Assembly: GCF_018271995.1 (NCBI RefSeq) | Contig: NZ_JAGUCO010000007.1 | Location: forward strand, 172,765-236,764 | Source: Carboxylicivirga linearis | GTDB taxonomy: Bacteria > Bacteroidota > Bacteroidia > Bacteroidales > Marinilabiliaceae | Length of the DNA stretch: 64,000 nt | Direction of reading: 5' to 3' | Shown here: positions 1-7,952 of the stretch, in pieces | Layout: each line of letters begins with the position of its first letter | How positions within the stretch are numbered: the stretch's first letter is position 1 | Notes under the pieces: model-generated | Databases searched by the model: none | What the model saw: only the letters and a program-made list of their open reading frames with translations | Told to the model about the DNA's origin: nothing | Program-made: the position numbers and the translations under genes

Positions 1-746
1 CTCTTTTTAAGGTGTCATCCAATCATTCGGTTAATAGCCTGATTGCAACCATTGTTTTTACAGCTATTACTTTTGCCGGGGCTTTTGTGGCATTAAATGT
101 ACTAAACCTCGATAAAACGGTTACGTCACTTTTAGCCGGAATTGGTATTGCCGGTTTAGCCATTGGATTTGCTTTTAAAGATGTTGCTTCTAACTTTTTA
201 TCCGGTATTTATATGGCGGTTAAAAGTCCGATTAATGTGGGTGATATTATCGAGTATAACGAGGTTTATGGAACGGTAAAAGATATCGGAATAAGAGCCA
301 CAACCATCACGACTATGCAAGGTCAGGATGTGGTTTTTCCCAACCGCCTGATTGTAGAAAATTACTATACTCATTTTACCATCAATGGACATCGACGAAT
401 AGATCTTTCAGTGGGTATTTCGTATGGTGATGATCTGGAAAAAGCAGAAGAGGTAACCAAAGAAGCAATCCGTGAAATAAGCTATCTGGAGCCTGGCACA
501 ACAGTTGAGCTTTTTTATACTGAGTTTGGAAGTAGTTCAATCAACTTTGTGATTCAGTATTGGGTTAAATTTGCTCGCGAATCTGATTACCTGAAAGCAC
601 AAAGTCAAGGTATTAAAAACATCAAAAAAGCCTATGATCAAAACGATATTACCATTACTTTCCCAATCAGAACACTGGATTTTGGTATGAAGGGAGGTAA
701 ATCACTTGGTGAAGTGCTTTCGGAAGCTAATACATCGAAAGAATAA
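1..746 (+). CDS. MscS-family mechanosensitive channel, 5' end missing
   Basis: This is the C-terminal part of a small-conductance mechanosensitive channel in the inner membrane, which releases solutes on hypo-osmotic shock. The frame is open through the left edge: codons before the GTG at 12 read L-F-K, so that GTG is probably an internal valine and the true start lies outside the window. The Gly/Ala-rich pore helix (AGIGIAGLAIGFAFKD) leads into the beta domain (SPINVGDIIE), which is the MscS signature, and the alpha/beta C-terminal domain follows. A hairpin terminator lies 25 bp after the stop. The family call is firm; the specific MscS subclass cannot be told. Confidence 0.9.
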   Translation, partial: LFKVSSNHSVNSLIATIVFTAITFAGAFVALNVLNLDKTVTSLLAGIGIAGLAIGFAFKDVASNFLSGIYMAVKSPINVGDIIEYNEVYGTVKDIGIRATTITTMQGQDVVFPNRLIVENYYTHFTINGHRRIDLSVGISYGDDLEKAEEVTKEAIREISYLEPGTTVELFYTEFGSSSINFVIQYWVKFARESDYLKAQSQGIKNIKKAYDQNDITITFPIRTLDFGMKGGKSLGEVLSEANTSKE

Positions 747-771
747 ATCCATAGAATATAACCAGAATGGG

Positions 772-805
772 GCCATGCAAATACTTGTGTGGCTTTTGTT
801 TTTTG
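772..805 (+). terminator. Intrinsic terminator after MscS gene
   Basis: GCCATGCAA (772-780) pairs with TTGTGTGGC (785-793) around a four-base loop with two G-T wobbles. It is followed by TTTTGTTTTTT. Confidence 0.7.
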
Positions 806-985
806 TGAAAGGGTAATGGAGTATCAGGTATAATGTGGAATACCAAACTGTGTATTTTGTGCCACACTTAAGGATGTTTTGCCACAGTTTTTGTAATCAA
901 AAGGTCTTCTATCCCAGTATTTGTGTTTTGGCAAGGTATTTTCACTACATCTAACAAATAAATGTTTAACCAAAATTTATACGTT

Positions 986-1285
986 ATGTCTAAAACAACA
1001 AATACATTGATAGGATTTATAGCAGGAGCAGCTGCAGGTGCCATTACAGGAATTTTATTTGCCCCCGATAAGGGATATAAAACCCGCAAGCGAGTAAAAA
1101 AGAAAGCTAAAAAAATAAAAACAGATGCTCAGCGTGAAATCAACGAGAAAATGGATGATTTGAAAGAACAAATGTCTGAAATGGTTGATGACATGAAAGG
1201 TAAGTACGCCGATGCCGAATCGGAAGTGAAAGCCCAAATGGGTAAAATTAAAAATCAGGTTGACAAAAATAAAGTTGACGCCTAA
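986..1285 (+). CDS. YtxH domain-containing protein
   Basis: This is a small protein of the YtxH family, which is associated with envelope or general stress, but its biochemical role is unknown. An N-terminal membrane-spanning Gly/Ala-rich helix (LIGFIAGAAAGAITGILFAPDKG) begins near residue 7 and carries the family's APDKG motif. The remainder is a Lys/Glu-rich helix likely to be a coiled coil. I start at the ATG at 986 because an upstream in-frame ATG at 962 would add eight residues (MFNQNLYV) not typical of the family. It is 14 bp upstream of a holin-like gene, forming a three-gene stress unit. Confidence 0.8.
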   Translation: MSKTTNTLIGFIAGAAAGAITGILFAPDKGYKTRKRVKKKAKKIKTDAQREINEKMDDLKEQMSEMVDDMKGKYADAESEVKAQMGKIKNQVDKNKVDA

Positions 1286-1299
1286 TAACTATTCCCGGC

Positions 1300-1650
1300 A
1301 TGAACAAATTATCATTAAAGGATAACATCTCAGAGTTAAACGGATCGGTTAAAGACTATATGGATGCACGGGTGCAATTAGCAAAGGTGCATTTGCTGGA
1401 AAAAACAAGTAAAATAGGGACTTACCTAATTACCTCCATCACCATTATGGTTACCCTTCTGTTTTGTTTATTATTATTGGCTTTGGCATTTAGTTTCTGG
1501 TATGGTAATATGGTTCAGGGCTTATTGATTTCGGTTGCCTTTTTTCTAATACTGGCTTTTGTAATCTACATATTAAGAATCCGACTAATTGGTAATCAGG
1601 TAGTGAGAAATTTAGCATCCATAATACTCGACGATGAAGACAAAAACTAA
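1300..1650 (+). CDS. Phage holin family (holin superfamily III/DUF1469-like) membrane protein
   Basis: This 116-residue inner-membrane protein has an amphipathic N-terminus (residues 1-45) and two adjacent transmembrane helices (about 46-70 and 76-95), followed by a short charged tail ending DDEDKN. That layout matches the chromosomal holin-like proteins that accompany YtxH genes in Bacteroidota. Despite the name there is no phage context here. It is co-directional with YtxH, and its last 17 bases overlap the next gene, so the three are probably co-transcribed. The exact function is unknown. Confidence 0.75.
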   Translation: MNKLSLKDNISELNGSVKDYMDARVQLAKVHLLEKTSKIGTYLITSITIMVTLLFCLLLLALAFSFWYGNMVQGLLISVAFFLILAFVIYILRIRLIGNQVVRNLASIILDDEDKN

Positions 1651-1870
1651 TGAGATGAAAAAGAAAAGATTGAAATCCTTTAATGACTTGTATTATTACA
1701 AACAAAATCTGGAGTACAAAGTAAAGTACAACGAATACATAATGAAAGAAACCGTTCAGGATTTTGAAACGTATCTTCAGGTTTCGGCTGTTAACAGCTT
1801 AAAAGAGCATTTACAGAATACGATAAAATCATATCTCATTAGATTGATGAAGCGATATCAGTCGAGCTAA
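1634..1870 (+). CDS. Small basic hypothetical protein, third gene of YtxH-holin unit
   Basis: This 78-residue, Lys/Tyr-rich soluble protein has no membrane segment and no motif I recognise. Its start overlaps the end of the holin-like gene by 17 bp, and a strong terminator follows its stop by about 20 bp. The spacing and overlap support it being translated from the same message. An internal ATG (MKKKRLKSF) is an alternative start. The function is unknown. Confidence 0.6.
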   Translation: MKTKTNEMKKKRLKSFNDLYYYKQNLEYKVKYNEYIMKETVQDFETYLQVSAVNSLKEHLQNTIKSYLIRLMKRYQSS

Positions 1871-1891
1871 TTATAAACAGACTTTTTTAAT

Positions 1892-1930
1892 AAAACAGAC
1901 CTCTTTATCATTGAAAGAGGTCTGTTTTTG
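1892..1930 (+). terminator. Strong intrinsic terminator of the YtxH operon
   Basis: This is a perfect 15-bp stem, AAAACAGACCTCTTT (1892-1906) with AAAGAGGTCTGTTTT (1914-1928), around a seven-base loop. The 3' arm ends in a T-run. Confidence 0.9.
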
Positions 1931-1998
1931 TTTTTCAACCAGGTATTTAAATCTGAATTATATAATGCATATCTCAAACTAAAATCATGTAGATTTAA

Positions 1999-2176
1999 AT
2001 GTGGAAGTTATTCAACAGGTTTGTGCAACGCATTCTGTTGAGAGGCTTCTACAGTTGGATTTACGCCATTTTTCTTTCTAAAAAAATATGTTTCTGTAAC
2101 TGTCAGTAGCATAGTGTTGTGTGGTTTTATAGCAGGTGCTGTGCTAATTAATTATCTATTTCAGAATGGTATTTGA
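1999..2176 (+). pseudogene. Small membrane protein gene apparently frameshifted at an A7 run
   Basis: An ATG at 1999 opens a frame of 36 codons (starting MWKLFNRFVQRILL) that closes at a TAG soon after a run of seven A at 2080-2086. If one A is skipped, the frame continues as KKYVSVTVSSIVLCGFIAGA and ends at TGA 2174-2176, giving a 58-residue protein with one clear membrane helix. The restored product has a basic amphipathic N-terminus and a plausible transmembrane helix, which random frames seldom give. It may be a recent frameshift, a phase-variable homopolymer or a sequencing error. It sits 40 bp upstream of uspA. Confidence 0.4.
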
Positions 2177-2216
2177 ACTACTTATACCAAACAATAACAA
2201 ATAAAATAATAGAGAT

Positions 2217-3053
2217 ATGAAAAAGAAGATAATTGAGTTCATTCAGACTACGGAAAACATTGAAGAGGCTACCAGAGCTTTAATCGCGTTAGGAAATAAA
2301 CTGGATAAAGATCTGGAGCTGGTTATAGTAGCAGATCCTAATATTACAACTACGCCAACAGGTATGAATCCTGTGCCGTCGATGGAGGAAGCAAAGCAGT
2401 TTTATGAATATATTGAGTCAAAGGAAAACAAAGCTCAGGAAGTCATTAATAATTTAAAAGAAATGACTCGCGATATCTATATCAACCTAAAAGTACAGAC
2501 GGGTACATTGGACTATTTAGTTGAACAGAAGTCGAAGGAAGAGGATACCTACCTGATAGTGCTGGCCGACGATAATTACCGAAACGACTTTTCTATCATT
2601 ACTTTCTTTGAAAAGTTTTCTCAAATTGCAGAGTGTCCTATATTAAGATTGCCGGGTAACTACCATTTCAAACCATTTGCCAAAATATTATATGGTTCTG
2701 ACTATCTGGAAGTAGATATTCCTAAACTTCAGAAATTAACCGGTATAGCCGCAGTATTCAATGCCGATGTTACCTTGTTGCATGTGACTAACGATATTCA
2801 AGCAGAGGAATTCGACACCATTAAAGTAGGAAAAGAAATTCTGGATAAAGTAGATTATAAAAAGCTGGTGGTGCGAACCATACAGGCATCTGATATATCC
2901 AATGGAATTAATAATTATGCCACCGAGAATGGCTATGATTTAGTAGCTGTACTTCGCGAAAAGAAAGATTTCTTCGAAAACCTGTTTAATAAAAGCCAGG
3001 CCATTGAAATATCTAAAAAGTCGGATAAACCGGTATTGATGTTTCACGAATAA
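2217..3053 (+). CDS. Tandem universal stress protein (UspA family)
   Basis: This 278-residue cytosolic protein contains two UspA-like alpha/beta domains. The first covers about 1-145 and opens with a beta strand (KKKIIEFIQTTENIEEA). The second begins near PFAKILYGSDYLEVDIP (about 153) and ends with KPVLMFHE. USP proteins bind nucleotide or act in stress tolerance; the G-2x-G-9x-G(S/T) ATP loop is not obvious here, so nucleotide binding is uncertain. It is 50 bp upstream of dps and fits the stress theme of the preceding genes. Confidence 0.8.
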   Translation: MKKKIIEFIQTTENIEEATRALIALGNKLDKDLELVIVADPNITTTPTGMNPVPSMEEAKQFYEYIESKENKAQEVINNLKEMTRDIYINLKVQTGTLDYLVEQKSKEEDTYLIVLADDNYRNDFSIITFFEKFSQIAECPILRLPGNYHFKPFAKILYGSDYLEVDIPKLQKLTGIAAVFNADVTLLHVTNDIQAEEFDTIKVGKEILDKVDYKKLVVRTIQASDISNGINNYATENGYDLVAVLREKKDFFENLFNKSQAIEISKKSDKPVLMFHE

Positions 3054-3103
3054 AGAGGGATTGATAGAATAATTAACATTTAACAATTAAAATATATATT
3101 ATC

Positions 3104-3601
3104 ATGGAAGTATTAACAAAAACATATTCGAGATTAGGATTTAGTGGATTAGATACAGCCGAAATGGTGACCACAATGAACAAAGTTTTAGCCAACTATC
3201 ATGTTTTTTATCAAAAACTAAGAAATTACCACTGGAATGTTAAAGGAAGCGATTTCTTTGACTTGCACGAAAAGTTTGAAGAACTATATACCTCAGCTGT
3301 GACTAATATTGATGAGGTTGCAGAACGAATCAGGGTGTTTGGTAAGACTCCAATGAGTACTTTGGCCGAATATCTGCAGGTATCGGATATTAAAGAAACC
3401 GGAACAGATTTAACTCCTATTGAAATGGCAGGACAAGTATTAGCCGATATTGAAACCCTGGATGGATTTTTGGTTGAGGTTGCCGAGGCTGCCAATGAAG
3501 TAGGAGATATGGCCACCATGGATTTAATGAATTCAATGATCCGTTCGTTGGAGAAACAGCACTGGATGCTAACCATGTGGCTTAATAATTCAAAAAACTA
3601 A
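3104..3601 (+). CDS. dps: Dps-type ferritin-like DNA/iron protection protein
   Basis: Dps forms a dodecamer that oxidises and stores Fe(II), protecting DNA in starvation and under peroxide. At 165 residues it has normal family length. The ferroxidase residues fall in the expected order and spacing: H43 (NYHWNVKG), H55 (LHEKFEELY), D70 and E74 (DEVAERI). The four-helix pattern is complete. It follows uspA by 50 bp, so the two may be expressed together, and a terminator lies 40 bp downstream. Confidence 0.93.
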   Translation: MEVLTKTYSRLGFSGLDTAEMVTTMNKVLANYHVFYQKLRNYHWNVKGSDFFDLHEKFEELYTSAVTNIDEVAERIRVFGKTPMSTLAEYLQVSDIKETGTDLTPIEMAGQVLADIETLDGFLVEVAEAANEVGDMATMDLMNSMIRSLEKQHWMLTMWLNNSKN

Positions 3602-3641
3602 CGAATAGTCCATTTAGTGTAAGATTAAGTTAGGTTAGAGG

Positions 3642-3669
3642 GGTTCAGCTTAAAAGCTGGACCTTTTTC
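3642..3669 (+). terminator. Intrinsic terminator after dps
   Basis: GGTTCAGCTT (3642-3651) pairs with AAGCTGGACC (3654-3663), with one G-T pair and a very short loop. It is followed by TTTTT. Confidence 0.8.
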
Positions 3670-3739
3670 TGTTTTAACCTTTATTTTTTAGGGGAAGTTG
3701 ATACAAAGTATCGCTTCTTTTCTCACATTTGCACCCGAA

Positions 3740-4642
3740 ATGAGAATAGATAAAGTAAAAGGTCATATGGCAATGGTAGTTGCTAATATGGCATGGGGGC
3801 TGATGTCTCCTTTTGTGAAGTCGGTAGTGGTAAATAGTAATATTGATGCCTGGACCATTGTTGCCTATCGGGTGACGGGTGCGGCTATTGCTTTCTGGAC
3901 AGCTTCGATATTCATCCCTAAAGAGCGTATTCCGTTTAAAGATTTACGATGGCTGGTGTTGGGTGCTCTGTTTGGTATTATTCTAAATCAAGGCGTATTT
4001 GTGTTTGGTGTATCGTATACTTCGCCCATTAATGCTTCTATTGTAACCACTACTTTACCTATTATAGCCATGGTTATTTCGGCTTTTTATTTAAAAGAAC
4101 CGGTTACCTGGAAAAAACTGGCCGGTATTGCCATTGGTGCAACCGGAGCCATTGTAATTATCTTAAATAGTTCGTCGGGTAAATCGTTTGGCGAATTAGG
4201 ATTAAAGGGAATTTTGTTGTGCTTTATGGCGCAATTTAGCTATGCTATTTACTTTGTGTTTTTTAAAAATATCATCAAGAAATATCACTCCATCACCATA
4301 ATGAAGTGGATGTTTCTTTTTAGTACTTTCATCTATTTACCCCTTACCTGGTCCAATATTTCAAGTGTTGATTATGGCAGTATGCCGGTAACAGTAATGG
4401 GGCAATTAGCTTTTATAGTCCTGGGATCCACTTTTTTCTCATATATGATGATACCTATTGCGCAAAAATACCTTCGCCCAACTGTGGCCACCATGTATAA
4501 CAATGTGCAACCTATTGTAGCCGCCATAGCCGCCGTTCTGCTTCAACTAGATAATTTTGGCTGGCCCAAAGTATTTGCCATCCTGCTGGTGTTTGCAGGT
4601 GTGTATTTGGTAACTACAAGTAAAGCCAAAGAAGAAGTGTAG
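3740..4642 (+). CDS. EamA/DMT-family transporter
   Basis: This is a drug/metabolite-transporter superfamily protein with two EamA repeats and about ten predicted membrane helices in the inner membrane. The first repeat spans residues about 8-140 and the second about 153-295, each ending in the usual helix-rich signature (for example GATGAIVIILNSSSG). The substrate is unknown. I choose ATG 3740 (MRIDKVKGHMAMVV) rather than a TTG at 3698, which would add 14 residues and begin only about 30 bp after the dps terminator. It is a single gene flanked by intergenic sequence on both sides. Confidence 0.85.
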   Translation: MRIDKVKGHMAMVVANMAWGLMSPFVKSVVVNSNIDAWTIVAYRVTGAAIAFWTASIFIPKERIPFKDLRWLVLGALFGIILNQGVFVFGVSYTSPINASIVTTTLPIIAMVISAFYLKEPVTWKKLAGIAIGATGAIVIILNSSSGKSFGELGLKGILLCFMAQFSYAIYFVFFKNIIKKYHSITIMKWMFLFSTFIYLPLTWSNISSVDYGSMPVTVMGQLAFIVLGSTFFSYMMIPIAQKYLRPTVATMYNNVQPIVAAIAAVLLQLDNFGWPKVFAILLVFAGVYLVTTSKAKEEV

Positions 4643-4667
4643 AAGATTGAAATGGGTAGGGTAGAGT

Positions 4668-4850
4668 GTGCAACAACATCTTTAGATAGTACAACAACAC
4701 TTCCAGTCCACTTAACAACGCCTTAAGAGTGTGCAATAACACCTCAAGTCTGTTCAATAATACCTTAAGAGGGTGCAATAACACCTTTAGATAGTATAAA
4801 AACGCCTTCAGTCAGTATAAAAACACCTTAAGAGTGTTCATCAACAAAAT
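4668..4850. repeat. Tandem array of degenerate 21-bp units (array A)
   Basis: Eight units start at 4668, 4689, 4710, 4731, 4752, 4773, 4794 and 4815, exactly 21 bp apart, with a partial ninth at 4836. A typical unit reads GTGCAATAACACCTTTAG plus three variable bases. The units differ from each other at many positions, yet no unit has gained or lost a base. On the minus strand, one frame gives a heptad of the form LKVLLHx, broken once by a TGA and lacking a start in the longer part. The array lies 25 bp after the transporter stop. Confidence 0.85.
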
Positions 4851-5381
4851 AAAATGATTAACTAATAGCGTTTTTATTTAATCTGATATTGTTATTGTTT
4901 CTCATGAAGTGATTGTCGGCGTGTTTTGGGTATTCTTTGGCAAGGTGAGGGAAGAGGTGACTGTGGATTAAGTGGGGGAAATTAGTATCAATCTTATTTT
5001 TACACAGATCACAAATTGGTTGACTTTAAAAAGTACTTTTAATCTTTATTATATAGCTTTTCTAATGTCTCTTTTTCGGTAGTTTGCTCAATTGTTGTAT
5101 TGTTATTTTGTTCTATTCATAAAATATACTGTAAGGATATAAAAATCAATACTTCAATTAACAGGTTTCTCATATGTATTTCATGTTTTGCATAATCATA
5201 TAACTATTTTAGACTAAAACATCATAGATATCATAAATAAGTATGAGTGAAAGTTATCAGAAGTTAAATTAATCGAATATAAACAATTAATAGTCGAAAA
5301 TTTTAAAAAACTCGAGTGTGAATGACCATACATTTACAATGTATTCAAATAGAATATGTTATTAATCTAAATCTTTTTATT
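4851..5381. other. AT-rich intergenic region, no gene found
   Basis: Between the periodic array and the lipoprotein gene I see no coding frame with credible composition, no RNA gene and no clear hairpin. The last 100 bp presumably carry the promoter of the downstream lipoprotein gene, but no good TAnnTTTG box was identified. Confidence 0.5.
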
Positions 5382-6443
5382 ATGAAAAAAAATGTATGGT
5401 ATTCCCATTTATTCTTGATGGGAGTGATTTCACTGATCACGGTCTTTTCAAGCTGTGAAAAAGAGGGTGTTACTCCGGAATTGGAACCTGAAGTTACCCC
5501 TAAATTAAAATCAACCATTATTGAAGGTGATTATGTATTGTTTAATCGTAATAGCAATTTAGCTGCAGACTTAAATGTTAATACAGGTGATATTACTCAA
5601 TATAGTTATTGGGGAGGTTCAAATCAACATTGGAGAATTACAGCAGTAGGAGGCGGATATTATAAAATTAGCCCATTAAGTGATTTGAATCTGGCCATGG
5701 ATATTGCAGCTCAATCAATGGATGATGGTGCTAATTTACAGACCTATTCTTATTGGGGTGGGTATAATCAGCAATTCTTATTAAATGATCTGGGTAATGG
5801 TTATTACAGTATTATTAATCGTAATAGCGGAAAAGCGTTGGATGTATACCAGGCATCTACAGCCAATAGTGCAAACATTAATCAATGGTCGTATTGGGGA
5901 GGTGCTAATCAACAATGGAGACTTGAACCTTTATCAAATGGAGGTAATGCTAATGGACAACTTTCGTGGAGATTAACTTCCTCTGGTGTTCCTTCAGATG
6001 TTTTAGCACGTATTACTGCTGCTATGGATGCGGCGGTAGCCAGATATAATTCTTGGGGTGATTGGGCCCCTCGTACATTAACTGTTGAATATAACACCGG
6101 GGTGCCAACGGCAGATGGAAATATTAATGGAAATATTCGTTTTGGTGCTAATAGCAGTTATCAAAATGAAAGAACAGCTTTACATGAGATAGCTCACACA
6201 TATGGAGTTGGAACTTCCGGAGCCTGGTCGTATCCTTTAATTGATAATTATCTTTTTGTTGGAAGCAATGCTGTTGAAAAAATTGAGCAATTTGATGGAT
6301 CAGGTGCTACAATAAGCACAGGAGGTAGTCATTTTTGGCCCTATGGTTTAAATTATAATGATGAATGGTCTATTATAAATGCTAATCGTCATGTACAAAT
6401 TGTGTATGCAATGTGTCAGGATGGGTTGTACTCAGGTTATTAA
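5382..6443 (+). CDS. Lipoprotein with ricin-type lectin domain and HExxH metallopeptidase-like domain
   Basis: This is a 353-residue exported lipoprotein. MKKNVWYSHL starts a signal peptide ending in the lipobox VFSSC (Cys25). Residues about 45-185 form a ricin B-type beta-trefoil with three repeats, each carrying a YSYWGG...NQ(H/Q) motif and a QxW-like end (NQHWRI, NQQFLL, NQQWRL). The C-terminal part has HEIAHTYGVG (H268, E269, H272), a zinc-binding HExxH helix; no third ligand is obvious. I infer a surface-attached, carbohydrate-binding metallopeptidase. ATG 5382 is chosen because it directly begins the signal peptide; a longer frame from 5322 would put 20 residues before it. A terminator follows. 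Confidence 0.8.
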   Translation: MKKNVWYSHLFLMGVISLITVFSSCEKEGVTPELEPEVTPKLKSTIIEGDYVLFNRNSNLAADLNVNTGDITQYSYWGGSNQHWRITAVGGGYYKISPLSDLNLAMDIAAQSMDDGANLQTYSYWGGYNQQFLLNDLGNGYYSIINRNSGKALDVYQASTANSANINQWSYWGGANQQWRLEPLSNGGNANGQLSWRLTSSGVPSDVLARITAAMDAAVARYNSWGDWAPRTLTVEYNTGVPTADGNINGNIRFGANSSYQNERTALHEIAHTYGVGTSGAWSYPLIDNYLFVGSNAVEKIEQFDGSGATISTGGSHFWPYGLNYNDEWSIINANRHVQIVYAMCQDGLYSGY

Positions 6444-6500
6444 TATATAACCACATCCGGGTATAGTTATTCCGGTTAAAAAATTTATTGTTATAACTAT

Positions 6501-6537
6501 AAGGCTGGGCTAACTTTTAGTGTCCAGCCTTATTTTT
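6501..6537 (+). terminator. Intrinsic terminator after the ricin-lectin gene
   Basis: AAGGCTGG (6501-6508) pairs with CCAGCCTT (6524-6531) around a 15-base loop. It is followed by ATTTTTT. Confidence 0.75.
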
Positions 6538-6558
6538 TAGTTAGGTATAGTGGGGTAA

Positions 6559-6999
6559 CTATTTGTTTTTGCTTTCTACGCCTTTTCCTATTATCATACC
6601 GATGGCTCCACATAAAATTGAAGCAGAAATCACTATCAACCCTCCATACTCAGTTTTAGGTAGAATATTAAGTAAGGTCAGGATGATACCTATTAAAAAG
6701 GCTGATGAGGCACCTATAACCGTATAACCGAAAATATACCATGGGAATCTTATTTTGTTTATTTTGGTTTTTACAGAATCTGATTCAAGGGTGGTTTCTT
6801 CATCTAATGTGTTTATTAAAGAATCGGAAGAAACATTTAAGGTAGAAGCAATCATTTTTAAAGTACTGCCTCTCGGTACACTTTCTCCATTTTCAATTCT
6901 TTGGATTGTTCTTAAACTAATACCGGAGTTTTCGCATAGTTCCTCCTGAGACAACCCATTACGTTCTCTTAATTCTTTAATTTTTGTTGGTGTATTCAT
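6559..6999 (-). CDS. XRE-family regulator with C-terminal membrane helices
   Basis: Residues 1-60 are a Cro/C1-type helix-turn-helix (LRERNGLSQEELCENSGISL then RTIQRIENGESVPRG). A linker (about 61-85) is followed by two hydrophobic helices (about 90-112 and 118-138), so the protein is probably a membrane-anchored DNA-binding regulator. This architecture recurs in Bacteroidota, but the signal sensed is unknown. A TATATTTG -7-like box lies 30 bp upstream, and four GAC motifs phased at 11 bp lie farther upstream. It is convergent with the ricin-lectin gene. Confidence 0.8.
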   Translation of the reverse strand: MNTPTKIKELRERNGLSQEELCENSGISLRTIQRIENGESVPRGSTLKMIASTLNVSSDSLINTLDEETTLESDSVKTKINKIRFPWYIFGYTVIGASSAFLIGIILTLLNILPKTEYGGLIVISASILCGAIGMIIGKGVESKNK

Positions 7000-7028
7000 G
7001 TAGATTTCTTTTTGGTGTTTTGTTAGTT

Positions 7029-7036
7029 CAAATATA
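7029..7036 (-). promoter_or_regulatory. -7 box (TATATTTG) of the XRE gene
   Basis: The minus strand reads TATATTTG, matching the Bacteroidota -7 consensus TAnnTTTG, about 30 bp before the XRE start. No good TTTG was found 19 bp upstream. Confidence 0.4.
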
Positions 7037-7103
7037 AGAGTGAGAAACTATATTGTATTGCGTCTTTTTACATCAATTTGCAGGTCAATTAATTGCATCG
7101 TAA

Positions 7104-7147
7104 CGACGGTGAAGTGACGTAAAGATGACGTAAGTTTGACATCGGAT
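7104..7147. repeat. Four helically phased 11-bp (T/C)GAC units
   Basis: CGACGGTGAAG (7104), TGACGTAAAGA (7115), TGACGTAAGTT (7126) and TGACATCGGAT (7137) follow each other at exactly 11 bp, so each GAC falls on the same helix face. They lie about 70-110 bp upstream of the XRE -7 box. I infer a possible multi-site operator. Confidence 0.5.
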
Positions 7148-7244
7148 AATTTTGGATTTTTCGTTTATTGATATAATAACTCTTTGTATGAATAGAAGAG
7201 CTACCTAAAAACCGCTTCAGTAGATGGTGTCAGGATGAGCCAAC

Positions 7245-7805
7245 CTAGCCATGATTTATTTCCAGCTTATTATAGGGCGTTTTTGTCTTCTTTTCTATGT
7301 GTTTTAATTTAAAATATGCCAACCAATGTGATATTTCGTCCATTCTCATATTAAACGCAGTAAAGTCGTCTTGCCAATTAAAGTCTTTTGATTCAATGCA
7401 AAGAATCCAATCCACACTTTCTTCATTATGCTCTTCTTTGGTACTAATAGATTTAATTGAATCCCATGTCAGATAATGATCTTCTTTAATTTTTATGCCA
7501 GAATCATTTATTTCAATAACTGGCTTGTTATTTATTGCTCGAATGAAATTATGTACAATAAAATATACTAATATTAAACCACCAATAATGACTATGATAA
7601 AATATTCTGTTGAATGCTTTTTGTCTGAATTATCTAGTTCACTTAAAAGTAGAAGTTCTGTGAATCCAAAAGCTATTGCTGTTTTAATCCAATATTTAGT
7701 ATTGTTGTATCTAATTTTTACTTCTTGAGGGTGTTTGTGAGCATATTTTTCACTTAACCTAATTTCGGAAACAAACTTTTGAGTTATGTAATCAAAAAAC
7801 TTCAT
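7245..7805 (-). CDS. Hypothetical two-helix membrane protein
   Basis: This 186-residue protein is not recognised. It has a charged N-terminus, two membrane helices (about 36-56 and 69-90), then a soluble region with alternating beta strands (KPVIEINDSGIKIKEDHYLTW) that resembles the membrane-linked PH-like domains found in many bacterial hypotheticals. The C-terminus is charged. It is co-directional with the XRE gene but separated from it by 245 bp, so it is probably transcribed alone. No function is assigned. Confidence 0.6.
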   Translation of the reverse strand: MKFFDYITQKFVSEIRLSEKYAHKHPQEVKIRYNNTKYWIKTAIAFGFTELLLLSELDNSDKKHSTEYFIIVIIGGLILVYFIVHNFIRAINNKPVIEINDSGIKIKEDHYLTWDSIKSISTKEEHNEESVDWILCIESKDFNWQDDFTAFNMRMDEISHWLAYFKLKHIEKKTKTPYNKLEINHG

Positions 7806-7952
7806 TTATAATACTTACAAATTTAGTTTATCATGTGTGTAAATGTGCTACAACGTACTTGTATGTATACCTTGTATATTTATATTTTATTAATTGTATT
7901 GCTTTTGTCCACATACAAGACCAAAATAGTATGTAAAGTGGACAAAGTTATT

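Noticed and set aside
1300..1650. Phage origin for the holin-like gene
   Set aside because: No other phage gene is near; this family is a normal chromosomal partner of YtxH.
3698..3739. TTG start of the EamA transporter
   Set aside because: It begins about 30 bp after the dps terminator and adds residues not needed by the family; ATG 3740 is better.
4668..4850. Array A as a protein-coding repeat (LKVLLHx heptads)
   Set aside because: The minus frame is interrupted by a TGA after the only ATG, and the longer open part lacks a start. A coding role is left as a question in the findings.
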